The notes: generated by a model not told the origin, from the sequence alone. Counted from the first letter of the stretch, positions 22,595 to 33,791 are shown. The stretch: 64,000 nucleotides of DNA from Bettongia penicillata ogilbyi (GCA_023548195.1 JAJHZJ010000008.1:2318232-2382231), one strand, 5' to 3'. Program-made: numbers and translations.

Positions 22595-22735
22595 TAGAAT
22601 GATAGCATTTCAGAATGCTAGCTCTGGAAGAGAACTTGGAGATAATCTAGTCCAACCCTCTTCCTGGCACGTGCCTTTTTTTAAACAAATAAGGAAACTG
22701 AGTCCTACCTCTAATGAGAAGTAGAAATCCTTCAA
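22595..22735 (-). mobile_element. MIR/MON-type SINE fragment
   Basis: 'tcagaatgctagctctggaagagaactt', 'ctagtccaaccctcttcc' and 'aataaggaaactgagtcct' give the reversed SINE order. Confidence 0.65.
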
Positions 22736-22799
22736 TCTAACTTTTAGCAAATAAAAGAGTCAGTATTACTGGGCACTCTCTCATGGGAGTCTGAGTTTG

Positions 22800-22880
22800 G
22801 TTTTCTTTTTTTATCCTCCATGGCTAGTCCAGTGCCTCGTGCAGGCCAGGCATTTAATCATTGCTTGCCATCGAATTGAA
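22800..22880 (+). mobile_element. L2 3' end fragment
   Basis: 'agtccagtgcctcgtgcaggcc' then 'aggcatttaatcattgcttg' corresponds to the terminal L2 block. Short. Confidence 0.55.
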
Positions 22881-23064
22881 TTGTTTTGATACTAATTAAA
22901 ACGGGATCAAAATTAACAAAATCATAGTGGAAGCAATACAAATGGTAATTTTACCTCAGGTTTATGCCCATCTAACACCTATCCTGACAAACTGAAAGAC
23001 AAAGTCCTTAAGGGCAGTAAGAGATAATCTCATTCCAGACCTCACCTGAAATCACAAAATAAGA

Positions 23065-23272
23065 CCTAGAGAAAGGGAGGGGGGAAACAGAGAGAGAAGG
23101 AGAGACAGAGACGAATGAGAGAGAAAGAGATAGAGAAAGAACTAAAGAAACAGTCGGAGACAGAAAACAAGAAGGGGGGAGAGAGAGAGAGCGAGAGAGA
23201 AGGGGAGAGGGAGAGGGAGAGGGAGAGGGAGAGGGAAAGGGAGAAGGAGAGAAAGAGGGAGAGAACAAGAAC
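23065..23272. repeat. Purine-only (GA)n/(GGGA)n tract
   Basis: About 200 bases of almost pure A/G on plus, with runs of GAGA and GGGAGA. Minus-strand open frames rich in Ser, Leu and Pro in all three frames come from this tract and are not genes. Such homopurine tracts can form triplex DNA. Confidence 0.9.
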
Positions 23273-24440
23273 TTTTAGAAAATATTGTGGCATTGTGTTT
23301 TCTTTGCATTATTGCCCCAGTGCTTAGTTCTGAAGTTTGCATTTCTTTGCATTTCTAGAGCACTAAAAGGTTTACAGGGAGCTTTCATTTCAACAGTCAT
23401 TTAAGAGAAGTACTATAAAGCATTATACAATGGGGTAACAGGGTTAGTTAAGTCATTTGTTAATAATGATTTGTAACCATGTGGGATTATTGTTCTAATA
23501 GATACTTAGCCTAATGCTATCAACTTCCATAGATAAACAGTTTTAATATTCTGATTAATCTTTAAGAACAAAAGATATAAATTCTGGCTTCTCGTTTTCC
23601 TTGGACAGCTGAAACTAACTAGTTCCTGAAATAGATATCGTTGTGCAGCTGCTAAAAAGGCTATTTAACAACAGAAGCATTTCTTAGATCTGGCAAAAGC
23701 ATATCCTGTTCAATCCATGCTCATTGCAGCTTTGATTCCTTAGCAGTTTATCTGTTCCATTTCTATGTCTATTTGCATTTTATGAACATTTTTCCTCTTT
23801 CTGTACCTTGAAATTGATTATAGTATTAGCCATTTATCTGCGGATGAGGGTCAGAAGGAAAACATGCCAACCCTTTACTATTCATGAGAAATCAAGCATT
23901 TAAATATATATGGCAAAATAAAATGTTGTGACATTCTTTTTTTCTTCTTTTGACATGCCTTTGTAATAAAAGTGCTTTTTTATTAGGTTATAGAACCCAG
24001 CTAAGCAATGAATTACATGCCATTTTTCACTGCTGCTTCTCTTAACTCAAACAGTTGAATTACATCTACAAAATATATTTTGACTGAGACAGTAGTAGAA
24101 TTTTCATACTAATTTGATCTAAGCTCATTCTAGAAAGGATTGTTTGTTGTATATTATATATGTGTATATACATAATATCACAAATATTTAAAGCTTGGAA
24201 ACAAAAAAGTCTATGACCTATATATCAATTTTATTGTTTTCTTATGGGAAGCATGAGTCAGTGAAATATTAAAGTCTAAATGTCACAACAGGTAGTCTGA
24301 ACCTATCTAGGTGAATTTAGGCTCAAAAGGAACCACTTTTCTCTTGCAAGAAAGGTATTAGGTTATAGTGATTAGATATCACTTGACACATGATGAAATG
24401 GAGTACAATAAGCATTTAACTCAGGAATCAAAAACTTAGA
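23273..24440. other. Unique AT-rich intron sequence
   Basis: No repeat recognised. It has several T-rich and AT-rich blocks and scattered homeodomain-type ATTA sites. No coding signal. Confidence 0.5.
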
Positions 24441-24449
24441 AGACAGAGA

Positions 24450-24450
24450 A

Positions 24451-24500
<50 letters not shown>

Positions 24501-24515
24501 AGGGAGGGAGAGAGA
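24450..24515. repeat. (GA)n plus (GGGA)n microsatellite
   Basis: About 20 GA units followed by 'gggagggagggagg'. Likely length-variable. Confidence 0.9.
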
Positions 24516-25832
24516 ATAAGAATGGAAAGTATATATGCAGGAAAAAATATCCCAATCCATCACCACTCCCCACCAATTCTTTGTGTATATTGTATTTTAA
24601 CCTTGACTTGATTTTAGATATACTGAAGTGATTAATACATAGTAACATAGAGATTTCACGTGCTCCTATTGCCCCCTCAGATTTGGGGAGAGAGGATCAC
24701 AGAATTACAGTGCATTCAAAGATAATATTTTTTTAACTCCTCCATTTAAAGACAAGTAAAATCCGAGATGTTCTGGGCATAAACAACTTGTCACATAGCC
24801 TGTGAAATACAGTAATGTTTTCTCTGTTTTAGGCTATCATTTGTTCAGAACGTAAGGAAAAATCTCCTGACTGATGCCAAGTGCAAAGCGTAATACAATA
24901 TTTACCATTTCAATGCTACATGGCATAAATATTTAATTGGCATTGCATATGTCATTTGCTATTACATGAGTAGTACTGAGAGCAGAGTGTTCAGTGAGAA
25001 ATGATCTTTACAGAGGAGAGCATAAGAAACAGTCATTGGCATTCATAAAGTTAAAAAAGACTTGACAGATTTCTAGGGATTGAAAAAATTAATTTATCAC
25101 AAACATCTTTGTCTCCGTTAAATGTGGGAAGAGATCCAACAGTAGGAACAATCCGTCTTTGACCTTCAGCAGGATGGACATGACCTCTATGATCCCACAA
25201 CACATCCCCTGCAAGTCTCTCCTCACCTACTGTTGCCACAAAACAGTATGGAAGTGTGTAGGCTCTTCTGTTTATCTTCTTTCCTGCCTTGTCACAAAAA
25301 AATTAATTTATTCTTTAAAAAAAGGCTTTTTGCATACTTTACATGTTAGCCAAAAATGTTAAAGGCTTTCAGTGTATTTACACTTGGGCACTGCATTTAG
25401 CCTCAGAGAATGTGGATTAAGATTAAGAACTGGGTCATCTCTATCAACAGCCTCAGTTATATAATCCTAACTTATCACAAAAGGATGAGAAGCTTGATTA
25501 TCTAGGTTTCTAATACAGGTTGACATAAGGGAACATGGGTTCTTTCACACAAATCTATGGGTGACTCAAAGATCCATTCTCAGTAATCTTATATAAATGA
25601 GTCACAATATAAGATCTGGTAATATTTTTCCCCAAAAAACAGAGAAGTGATGGGAGAATCAGTGACATTTCTCTTTTGATTTAACCTATCAAGAACTCCA
25701 TCTTTCTATTTTGATCTAGATGGACTTTGGCTTTTGTCTGGTTACATCTCAAGTTACCGTAAAAATCATGTACTAAAGTAGCGCCTCTTTTTTGTCTATT
25801 CGTCTTTCATAATGAAAGCATCAAGTATGCTT
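24516..25832. other. Intron sequence with no recognised repeat
   Basis: AT-rich up to the HAL1 duplication. Short open frames, for example 25051-25239 on minus, show no known domain. Confidence 0.5.
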
Positions 25833-25850
25833 AAAGAATTGTATCTAGAG
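25833..25850. repeat. Target-site duplication, left copy (plus-strand HAL1)
   Basis: AAAGAATTGTATCTAGAG. It matches 28702-28721 apart from a two-base indel (AC). Confidence 0.85.
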
Positions 25851-26229
25851 GGGGTGGAGCCAAGATGGCGGAGTAGAAAGACTCACGTATGCTAGCTCCG
25901 AACCCACAGCCCATATATTTCCTGCAAGAAGAACTCCCCACAAATTCTGAAGCACTGCAAGGTGCGCAGAAACACGGTGGAAAAGATTTCCGTTCCAGAG
26001 AACCCTGGAGAGCCGTCCCCAGGGTCCATTGTGCCCCGGAAAACAGAACCCACCCCTGAGCTGCCCAGGCCGGACAGCCTCAGAGGAGCAGATCCGAGCA
26101 GGCTTCAGGGACGGAATCTCCGGCGGCCACGAAGGTGCCTTCGCCCACAGACGCTACAGGTCAGTGAGAGAGACATCTAGGCTGGCCGAGAGGGGAGAGG
26201 GGTGTCTCTGTGGCTCGGGCCCCCTTGAG

Positions 26230-26312
26230 AGGCAGCAGTGGAGGAAGCGGCAGAGGCAGCGGCAGAGGCAGCGGCAGCAGCAGAGGCAGTGGCAGAGGCA
26301 GTGGTGGCAGCC
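26230..26312. repeat. GC-rich CAG/GGCAGC short tandem array in the HAL1 5' region
   Basis: Tandem 'ggcagaggcagc' and 'ggcagtggcaga' units, the most GC-rich point in the window. All frames read as Ala-, Gly/Ser- or Arg/Gln-rich open frames, and minus reads Cys/Leu-rich. These are by-products of the array. Confidence 0.8.
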
Positions 26313-26561
26313 CCCGGGACTCCCCAAGCAGGCAGGCAGAAGTTCAGGGCCATTACCAAAGGTCTCTGCATAAAGCCCCTGAGGGAACCGAGCCTGGGAG
26401 GTGGCCCTCCCCCCACCCAAGCACCAGAACTTAAGCTCACATTGAATAGCAGCCATGCCTCCCTAGGAAAGCCCATTTGAATCTCAGACCCCAAGCACTA
26501 GCTGGGTGGATCTAGGCAGGGGTGGACAGGAATCTCAGAAGTCAAGTAACTGGCTGGGAAA

Positions 26562-27663
26562 ATGCCCAGAAAAAAGGAAGCTAAATAAGACCATAGAGAG
26601 CTACTTTGATGGGGTGCAGAAGTTCTCGCCTTTCAATTCTGATGACGAGGAAGGATTCTTACCATCAGGGAAAGATGTGGAGGTCAGGGCCTCTGTATCC
26701 CAGACATCCCAGGGGGATGTCCGGCGGGCCCAGGCCATGGAAGAGCTAAAAAAGGATTTTGAAAATCAAGTTACACAGGTGGAGGAAAAACTGGGAAGAG
26801 AAATGAGAGAGATGAAAGAAAAGCATGAAAAACAGGTCAATACCCTGCTAAAGGAGACCCAAAAAAATGCTGAAGAAAATAACACCTTGAAAAATAGGCT
26901 CACTCAACTAGCAAAAGAGGTTCAAAAAGCCAATGAGGAGAAGAATGCTTTCAAAAGCAGAATTAGCCAAATGGAAAAAGAGGTTCAAAAGCTCACTGAA
27001 GATAATAGTTCTCTCAAAATTAGAATGGAACAGATGGAGTCTAATGACTTTATGAGAAACCAAGAAATCACCAAACGAAACCAAAAGAATGAAAAAATGG
27101 AAGAGAATGTGAAATATCTCATTGGAAAAACAACTGACCTGGAAAATAGATCCAGGAAAGACAATTTAAAAATCATGGGACTACCTGAAAGTCATGATCA
27201 AAAAAAGAGCCTAGACATCATCTTCCATGAAATTATCGAGGAAAACTGCCCTGATATTCTACAACCAGAGGGCAAAATAAGTATTGAAAGAATCCATTGA
27301 TCACCACCTGAAAGAGATCCAAAAAGAGAAACTCCTAGGAACATTGTGGCCAAATTCCAGAATTCCCACGTCAAGGAGAAAATACTGCAAGCAGCTAAAA
27401 AGAAACAATTCCAGTATTGTGGAAATACAATCAGGATAACTCAAGATCTAGCAGCTTCTACATTAAGGGATCGAAGGGTGTGGAATAGGATATTCCAGAT
27501 GTCAAAGGAACTAGGACTCAAACCAAGAATCACCTACCCAGCAAAACTGAGTAGAATACTTCAGGGGAAAATATGGTCTTTCAATGAAACAGAGGACTTT
27601 CAAGCATTCTTGATGAAAAGACCAGAGCTGAAAAGAAAATTTGACTTTCAAACACAAGAATGA
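26562..27663 (+). pseudogene. HAL1 ORF1p-like pseudogene, nearly intact
   Basis: L1-type ORF1p: an RNA-binding chaperone that forms a trimeric coiled coil and coats the element's RNA. The ATG at 26562 (reading MPRKKE) runs into a frameshift near an A-run at 26570-26576. The main frame then continues with NKTIESYFDG, a long heptad coiled coil (about 26740-27040) with repeats such as RLTQLAKEVQ and RISQMEKEVQ, and the RRM-like core (DLENRSRKDNLKIMGLPES). A TGA at 27298-27300 interrupts the frame at a likely former CGA. The same frame resumes to 27663 with the C-terminal domain (KEKILQAAKKKQFQY, YPAKLSRILQGK, DFQAFLMKRPEL). One stop and one shift are the only visible lesions, so it is dead but recent compared with the other elements here. 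Confidence 0.88.
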
Positions 27664-27799
27664 GAAGAAGCATGAAAAAGTAAACAGCAAAGAGAAGTCA
27701 TAAGGGACTTACCAAAAGTGCACTGTTTACATTCCTACATGGAAAGACAATATTTGTAACTCTTAAAACTTTTCAGTATCTGGGTCGTTGGTGGGACCA

Positions 27800-27862
27800 C
27801 ACACACATACACACACACACATGTACACGCATGCATGAACACACACATACACACATGCACGC
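27800..27862. repeat. (CA)n/ACAC-rich stretch in the HAL1 3' region
   Basis: Imperfect 'acacacatacacac' and 'catgcacgcac' units just after ORF1. Confidence 0.85.
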
Positions 27863-28701
27863 ACATACAGAGACAGAGAGCACAGAGTGAATTGAATAGG
27901 ATGGGACCATATCTTAAAAGACATTAAGGTAAATGGTGAGAGAGAAAGGTAGGGGGAGGAAAGAGGGTGAAATGGAATGGGGTAAGTTATATGTCATTTA
28001 AGAGGCAAGCAGGAGACCTTTTAGTGGAGGGAAAAAGAGGAGAGCTGAGAAAAGAAAAACAAGAAGATTATCCTCATCACATTCGACTAAAGGAAGGAAT
28101 AAAATGTACACTCATTTTGGTATGAAAACCTATCTTACAGTACAGGAAAGAGGGGGAGAAGGAGATAAGCAAGTGGGGGGGATGATGGATGGGAGGGCAA
28201 TGGGAGGAGGGAGCAATTTGAAGTCAACATTTGGAGAGGGAAAGGATCAAAAGACAGAATAGAAACAATGGGGGGCAGGATAGGATGGAGGGAAATACAG
28301 TTAGTCTTACACAACACGACTATTATCGAAGTCATTTGCAAAACTACACAGATATGGCCTATATTGAATTGCCTTCCCAAAGGGAATGGGTGGGGAGGGA
28401 GGGATGGGGAGAATTTGGAACTCAAAGTTTTAGGAACAACTGTTTAGTATTGTTCTTGCTACTAGGAAAGAAGACATACAGTTAATGAGGAATAGAAAGT
28501 CATCTGGCCCTACAGGGAAAAAAAAAAGATGGGGACAAGAGAAGGGAGGGATGATAGAAGAGAGGGCAGATTGGTGATAGGGAAAATTAGAATATTTGGT
28601 GTATTGGGGTGGGGGGAGGGGATAAAAGGGGAGAAAATTTGGAACCCAAAATTTTGTGAAAATGAATGTAAAAATTTAAATAAATAAATTTTTATTAAAA
28701 A

Positions 28702-28721
28702 AAAGAATTGTATACCTAGAG
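28702..28721. repeat. Target-site duplication, right copy (plus-strand HAL1)
   Basis: AAAGAATTGTATACCTAGAG, directly after the A-rich tail. It pairs with 25833-25850. Confidence 0.85.
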
Positions 28722-30434
28722 TCTGATTAAAATTTTTTAAAATATGCTAACATTAAAATTAGAAATAAGGTCCCATATTTCATTTTCATAAATATTGTGA
28801 TTTGGAGAAAGGGGGACTATATATATATATGTAATTATATATAATACATTACACATAATATATTATATATACCTCTTTCATATCTTTCTGAGGTCAGAAA
28901 TAACATAGAGGAAACCTGAATTTATCCACACATTTTTATCGTATAATAGTAGTTCTAAATAGCAGGTTTGTAGGGTCCTACATGACTGAACTGTCTCCCT
29001 CCCAAATATGTAAGGCTTTCATATTCACAAAGATGACATCCCTTTCTTTTCCCATCTCCAAGAGCCTCCAAGACATACTACCTACCTCCTCATTTCTACT
29101 CAAACAAGGGACTCTTAGAGTTTAGCATTTGTTTGGGCTTCTGAGAGATTTCCAAACACCTGGCCCATATTGCTGTCAAGTGCACTGATTATCTAAGCTA
29201 CAAGTATTCTTTCTCTTCAGCACTTATACCTGTTAAGATGAAATATTCAGCACCTCCCCTAAAAATAGGGTTAGACAGTCTTCAAAAATATATTAATTGA
29301 TCTCCTTATCTCTAGTTTCTCTTCTCTCTAGTTTCTAAGACTTCCATCAATCTTGGGATCAAAAATGCTGGAGAAAACTTATAAACTAAGACATACTTGT
29401 CACCTAAGCAAATTCCTTTATTTCCTTTCCTCAACTATGTATCCCCTGCTTTTCCTCTTCCTAAATGCTTTTTATTTTCCTTAAGGGGGAGGACACCACT
29501 GGCTCCTACATCTTATGAGTTCCCCTCACACTGGGCTTGTCTTCTTCTGCACTCGGGTATTACTGTGGACTCTGTGGGGGGTGGATGTGGCATTTTGAGG
29601 CCAAATTATTTTCTGGCAAGGAAGTTACCCTCCCTCGAGATGAAGGGCAGAAAGCCCATGTGAGAAGCATGATGAAGGGAGCAGTCATCTCTGAGGAGAA
29701 GGCAATGCCATGTGCCAAGATTCTCTTCTAAGAAGGAGAAGGGGAATCTGGGACCAACCTTCCAACAGTATCAGAGGAAGTATTCCCTACCAATTTATTT
29801 GTTTAGAGTCAAAAACACAGAAGTTTAGAGTCTTCCACAGCACTGTGGAAGATACTGGTTTGCCCAAGGATCGCTAAACCTACTATTCTTTAAGACCACC
29901 TCATCCATCCAGGAATAAGAGGTAATGGCAATGATTGGTAGACACTTATGATATAGGATGCTTTCTCAGACGTCCCTGACAGTTGTGGAATTCTATGGCA
30001 TCTAAGATGCCCTCAGTCATGAAGGTTAATTTTGGTAACATCACCAATTGCCCGATTTAGTCACCTCACTGCTCAGAAACTTGGAGTGTCTTCACAATCT
30101 TGTGTACTGGTTACATACTTTGTAAGTACTTAGAACTGTGATTTCATCAGTGTTGTCTATACTCCTTTCTCAACCTTTGGGATTCTTGTTCACATCCAAC
30201 CATAAACCATTCACTAAGGACACACATCTTTCCATGAAGTCCCTTCCCTTCTTCTGTTAATAGCTGAAGAGTATGCGAGTAGTTCATGGGCTGTCTTTTC
30301 TGTTGTCCTCTTCTCATTCCATGATCAACCCACTTCCTTTTTCTGGGCGGATAGATCCTTAAGAATGTGTAGTTTTCTATTACATTCACCACGTGTTCTT
30401 TTATATTGCTCTCTTTTGGGTTACTTCTAATTTT
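28722..30434. other. Intron sequence with no recognised element
   Basis: It includes an AT dinucleotide palindrome-prone stretch at about 28815-28872 ('tatatatatatatgtaattatatat'). Open frames such as 30147-30536 on minus (129 aa) lack any recognisable domain. I see no other structure. Confidence 0.5.
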
Positions 30435-30620
30435 GAAACAACATTGTACAGTGGAAGAAGGATACGATGGAGCCAGAAGACCTGAGTACAAATTGTGACT
30501 GTGTGACCTACTACCCACGGGACCGTGAGACTTCAACTCTCAGAAGGTTTCCCCTCTGTAAAATGGAGGAGATGAGACCCTTCCTTCCCTACATCTCTGA
30601 TTTTACACACAATTGCAGCC
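30435..30620 (+). mobile_element. MIR/MON-type SINE
   Basis: 'tggagccagaagacctgagtac', 'ctctgtaaaatggagga' and a 'tccctacatctctgat' tail follow the SINE order. Confidence 0.65.
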
Positions 30621-31124
30621 AAACCATCATTCCTAGCCACATAACAGCAGGAAAATATTGGTGTTAATTGCAAACATGGCAGCCATAAAAATGGCAAAGG
30701 CAGTTTGATTTCAAGAGAAAGAACTAAAAACAAACGTTTAGTACCCTCAGTTCCCACAAAGTCCCACATTATGTTCCCCAGATAATCCTATGCCTCTGAC
30801 ATCCTTGGCCAGCATTCAGCTGGGGTACCCTCTTGTGACATCATCATACAGGAATTCTCTTGCAAACATCCCATAAAGGAGGCCCTCAGAGGACCTCTTT
30901 TCTGACTGGCATTAGCCAGGGGAAATTTGCTGGTTTGCTGGAGGTTGTGTAGCTTTATGTGAGACCCATAGATCTCACAACTCTCGGAATGAATGCCTGA
31001 CTAGCAGTACTCGCAGACAATCAGGAAAATAGCCTGTCAGTCATATCTTTCTAAGATAACAGGAAAAAAAGACAAAGCTTTACAAATTGTAACAAATGAA
31101 GTAACCATTTATTGACTGTGTGTG

Positions 31125-31315
31125 TCATGATGTGGAAAGGGCACCGATCTAAAGACTTAGAAATCTAGGTTCTCCTTTCTGACTTTAATTAATTAACCCG
31201 GCCAGCTTGATCAAGTCCCTCTAGACTTAAGTTTCTTCATCTAAGAGGGTGTTGGAATAAACAGATAAGCTATAAGATCAATTCCAACTTTATAATGCCA
31301 TGATACTCCTAAGGG
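31125..31315 (+). mobile_element. MON-type SINE
   Basis: 'ggaaagggcaccgatctaaag', 'agaaatctaggttc', 'caagtccctctaga' and tail 'agatcaattccaactttat'. Confidence 0.65.
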
Positions 31316-31384
31316 TTGATGAGGACAAAGGCTGATATTTGCAAGAAGAGAGTCTTTGAAGTACCTTCTCAAGATAAAGGAATA

Positions 31385-31565
31385 TGGGGAGGCATGATGT
31401 CACAGTACAGAGTCCCAGATTCAAATTCAAGGCAACTGCATTCAATCCTGGCCCCATCACTTCCTACCTATATGCCTTTGGGCAAGTTGAGCTCTCCAAA
31501 CACAATAGAGGGGATTGAAATAGATGTACTCTGAGGTCCCTTTTATTTCTTAATCTGTGATGCCC
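31385..31565 (+). mobile_element. MON-type SINE
   Basis: 'gatgtcacagtacagagtccc', 'tcacttcctacctatatgcc', 'gggcaagttga' and tail 'gatgtactctgaggtccctttt'. Confidence 0.7.
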
Positions 31566-31734
31566 TCATTCTATGGTAGAGGTTATCTATCTTGATAACG
31601 TTTAAAGTATAAAACAGTCACTGATGTGATTCATGCTATGTCTCTTGCTTCCTAAAATGCAGAATTTAGTGTTATCGTGCAATGTGTTTACACTAGGGAG
31701 GGATTCATTAGTGACAGCTATTAGAAGACTTGCC

Positions 31735-31860
31735 AAAGGAACACCACAGTTCTGTCTCATTATTCAACAGCTTGTTGGGCCAGTTAACTTTCCATCTGGT
31801 TTTCTCCCTCTCAGTATACCTACAAGAACCATCACTTCCCCTCCCCCATATGCTTAACAG
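31735..31860. repeat. Unclassified repeat, copy A
   Basis: Contains 'cacagttctgtctcattatt' and 'gggccagttaactttccatc' followed by 'ttttctccctctca'. It aligns with 33395-33510 (copy B) over more than 100 bases. I cannot assign it to a family. Confidence 0.55.
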
Positions 31861-31939
31861 GACAAGAATTTTTTTTTTCTTTTTGAGATATGTAAACAAA
31901 GTTTTTGTATGTTTCATTAGCTTTCATGGTTTGGAAAAA

Positions 31940-32212
31940 GCTGATTTTAAGTTTGTTGAGGCAACATTTCAGTCATGTCTGACTCATTGTGACCCCATTT
32001 GGGGTTTTCTTGGCAAAGAAACTGGAGTGGTTTGTCATTTCCTTCTCTAACTTATTTTATAGATGAGAAAACTGAAGCAAACAAGTGTTTCTTGACTTGC
32101 CCAGGGTCACACAGCTAGTAAGTATCCAAGGCCAGATTTGAACTCAGGAAATGAGTTTACCTGACTCCAGGCTCAGTGTTATATTTATTACACCACCTAG
32201 ATGCCCCTAGAT
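31940..32212 (-). mobile_element. Marsupial tRNA-derived SINE, full length
   Basis: On plus: 'tcagtcatgtctgactcattgtgacccc', 'ggggttttcttggcaaag', 'cttgcccagggtcacacagct', 'gatttgaactcaggaa', and a tRNA-like head ending 'caccacctagatgcccc'. Confidence 0.88.
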
Positions 32213-32299
32213 TTTAAGTACAAACCCTGAACCTAAAAAATTGTGCACATCTTTTTTTAAACTTGTGTTCAAACAAAAAAAAAATAGTAAGAATCTACT

Positions 32300-32530
32300 T
32301 CAGAGATAGAATGGTATGGTGTCTGAGTTTGTCTTAAAGCCTGAAAGATATGGATTCAAGGCCCTCTTCTGACACATATTGGCTATATGACCCTGGCTAC
32401 ATTACTGAAATTCTCAGAGTTTAGGCAATTTTCTAAACTATGTTATAGAGAAGGTGCTGAGCTGCATTGGTTGAAGGGGTTCCCTCTCCTGAGGATTCCT
32501 ATAAAATCACAATTCTAGTCTCTTTTCCTA
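32300..32530 (+). mobile_element. Marsupial SINE (second tail type)
   Basis: Head 'tggtatggtgtctgagt', 'ggattcaaggccctcttctgacac', then tail 'agagaaggtgctgagctgcattggttg' and 'ttccctctcctgaggattcc'. Confidence 0.7.
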
Positions 32531-33039
32531 ACCCTATTCCTATTACCTGAAAACTACCACACTAGATGTGAATACAGAGACAAAAGGAAATATCCATATT
32601 TAAGGAGCATATATACACTTGGAGAGAGGGAAGAGTGGGAGGGGTAGTACAGTTAAAAACCAAATAGGAATATAGGAAAATACATTATGCGTGCTCAAAA
32701 TAATACTCATCCATGTTACTAAATTTGAGACCACCCTAGAAGAAAAACTAAATCTAATTCCCATTAGACTAGAGCACTGATCCCAGAAATACCAGAAAAC
32801 CTACGAATGCTGGAACTGATGACTACAGGAAAATCAGCAAAACCCATTTTTTTAATAAGTCCTGCTTGGTTCCCTTGGCGGTTCTGATTTTTTGTCAACA
32901 ACAGCTGTGTCTGTAATGGTGCAGCTGGAATTGGCGTCCAAGTGTTGTGCCTACGAAATATATGCATAATACCCCCACATATGAAAAGAATATGTTATAT
33001 TATGATCAAATAGTCCAAGCAAACTGAGAAACTCACCAT

Positions 33040-33270
33040 CTCAGTTCAAAGATTTATTGCCTTCTGCAATAGCCTTCTGATTGGTCTCCCTGTCTCAGGC
33101 TTCTCCCTGCTTCTCCACACAGCTGCCAAAGTGATTTTCGTAAATTGCAGGTCTGACCATATCACTCTCCTACTCAATAAACTCCAATGATGCCTTGTGG
33201 TACCTAGGATCAAATGTAAGCTATGTTTAGCTTTAGAGCTCTTCACAACCTGCCTGCAACGTACCTTTTC
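33040..33270 (+). mobile_element. L2 LINE fragment (reverse transcriptase C-terminal region)
   Basis: 'cttctgcaatagccttctgat', 'ggtctgaccatatcactctcctactca', 'aaactccaatgatgcct' and 'atcaaatgtaagct' are the sense-strand L2 coding end. No open frame remains. Confidence 0.75.
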
Positions 33271-33394
33271 CAATAGGAAAAGAAAAATTTTTAGAGGCAG
33301 AGGTAGACGTCAGAAATGGAGTGAGGTCTGCGAGCACCAGAGAGGAGGCCAGTTTTGCTCAATAATAGAGTACAGGATAAGAAATAATACATAA

Positions 33395-33510
33395 TAACAT
33401 CACAGTGCCATCTCATCATTAAATAGCTTACAGGCCAGCTAACTTTCCATTGATTTTCTCTCTTTCACCACAGTTTCAAGAGCTAGCCTGTACCCCTGAC
33501 TCTGTCCTGG
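33395..33510. repeat. Unclassified repeat, copy B
   Basis: 'cacagtgccatctcatcatt' and 'aggccagctaactttccat' followed by 'ttttctctctttca' parallel copy A at 31735-31860. Confidence 0.55.
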
Positions 33511-33791
33511 CCATTATCTGGATCATTAGAAATCACTTTGTCAGTATGTTCTGCCCCTTTGCTACCCCACCTCCTACCCCTCCACCTCCGTCATTGTCAT
33601 CATCAATACACAAACCCAGAGAAAGAACAATTCAGACAGATAAGGTATTGGCACAAGTTGTTTTTGTATTGTGTGTCTGTAGTTGTAAGAAAGAGAAGGC
33701 AGACAAGACAGAGAGGAAGTCTGTAGGTAAGGGTAACAATAAGGTAGTCCTGTACAGATACTGTGCCTCTTTATCCTGATCTAAAGTTTCC

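Larger units (their letters stand above)
25851..28701 (+). mobile_element. Half-L1 (HAL1) retrotransposon, full length, plus strand
   Basis: It starts GGGGTGGAGCCAAGATGGCGG, the usual start of marsupial L1/HAL1. A GC-rich 5' region (to about 26560) is followed by ORF1 (about 26562-27663). A purine-rich 3' region of about 1 kb without endonuclease or reverse transcriptase ends in 'taaataaatttttattaaaa'. Imperfect 18-20 bp target-site duplications flank it, so both ends are original. Having ORF1 only marks it as HAL1, which depends on L1 ORF2p. It is younger-looking than the minus-strand copy, with long intact frames, and carries a two-base difference between its duplications. Confidence 0.9.

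Noticed and set aside
23008..23342. Ser/Leu/Pro-rich minus-strand frames and a Glu/Arg-rich plus frame
   Set aside because: Translations of a pure purine/pyrimidine tract.
26029..26494. Overlapping open frames of 74-114 codons on both strands, Ala/Gly/Arg- or Cys-rich
   Set aside because: They come from the GC-rich tandem array in the HAL1 5' region; all frames are open together, which is compositional.
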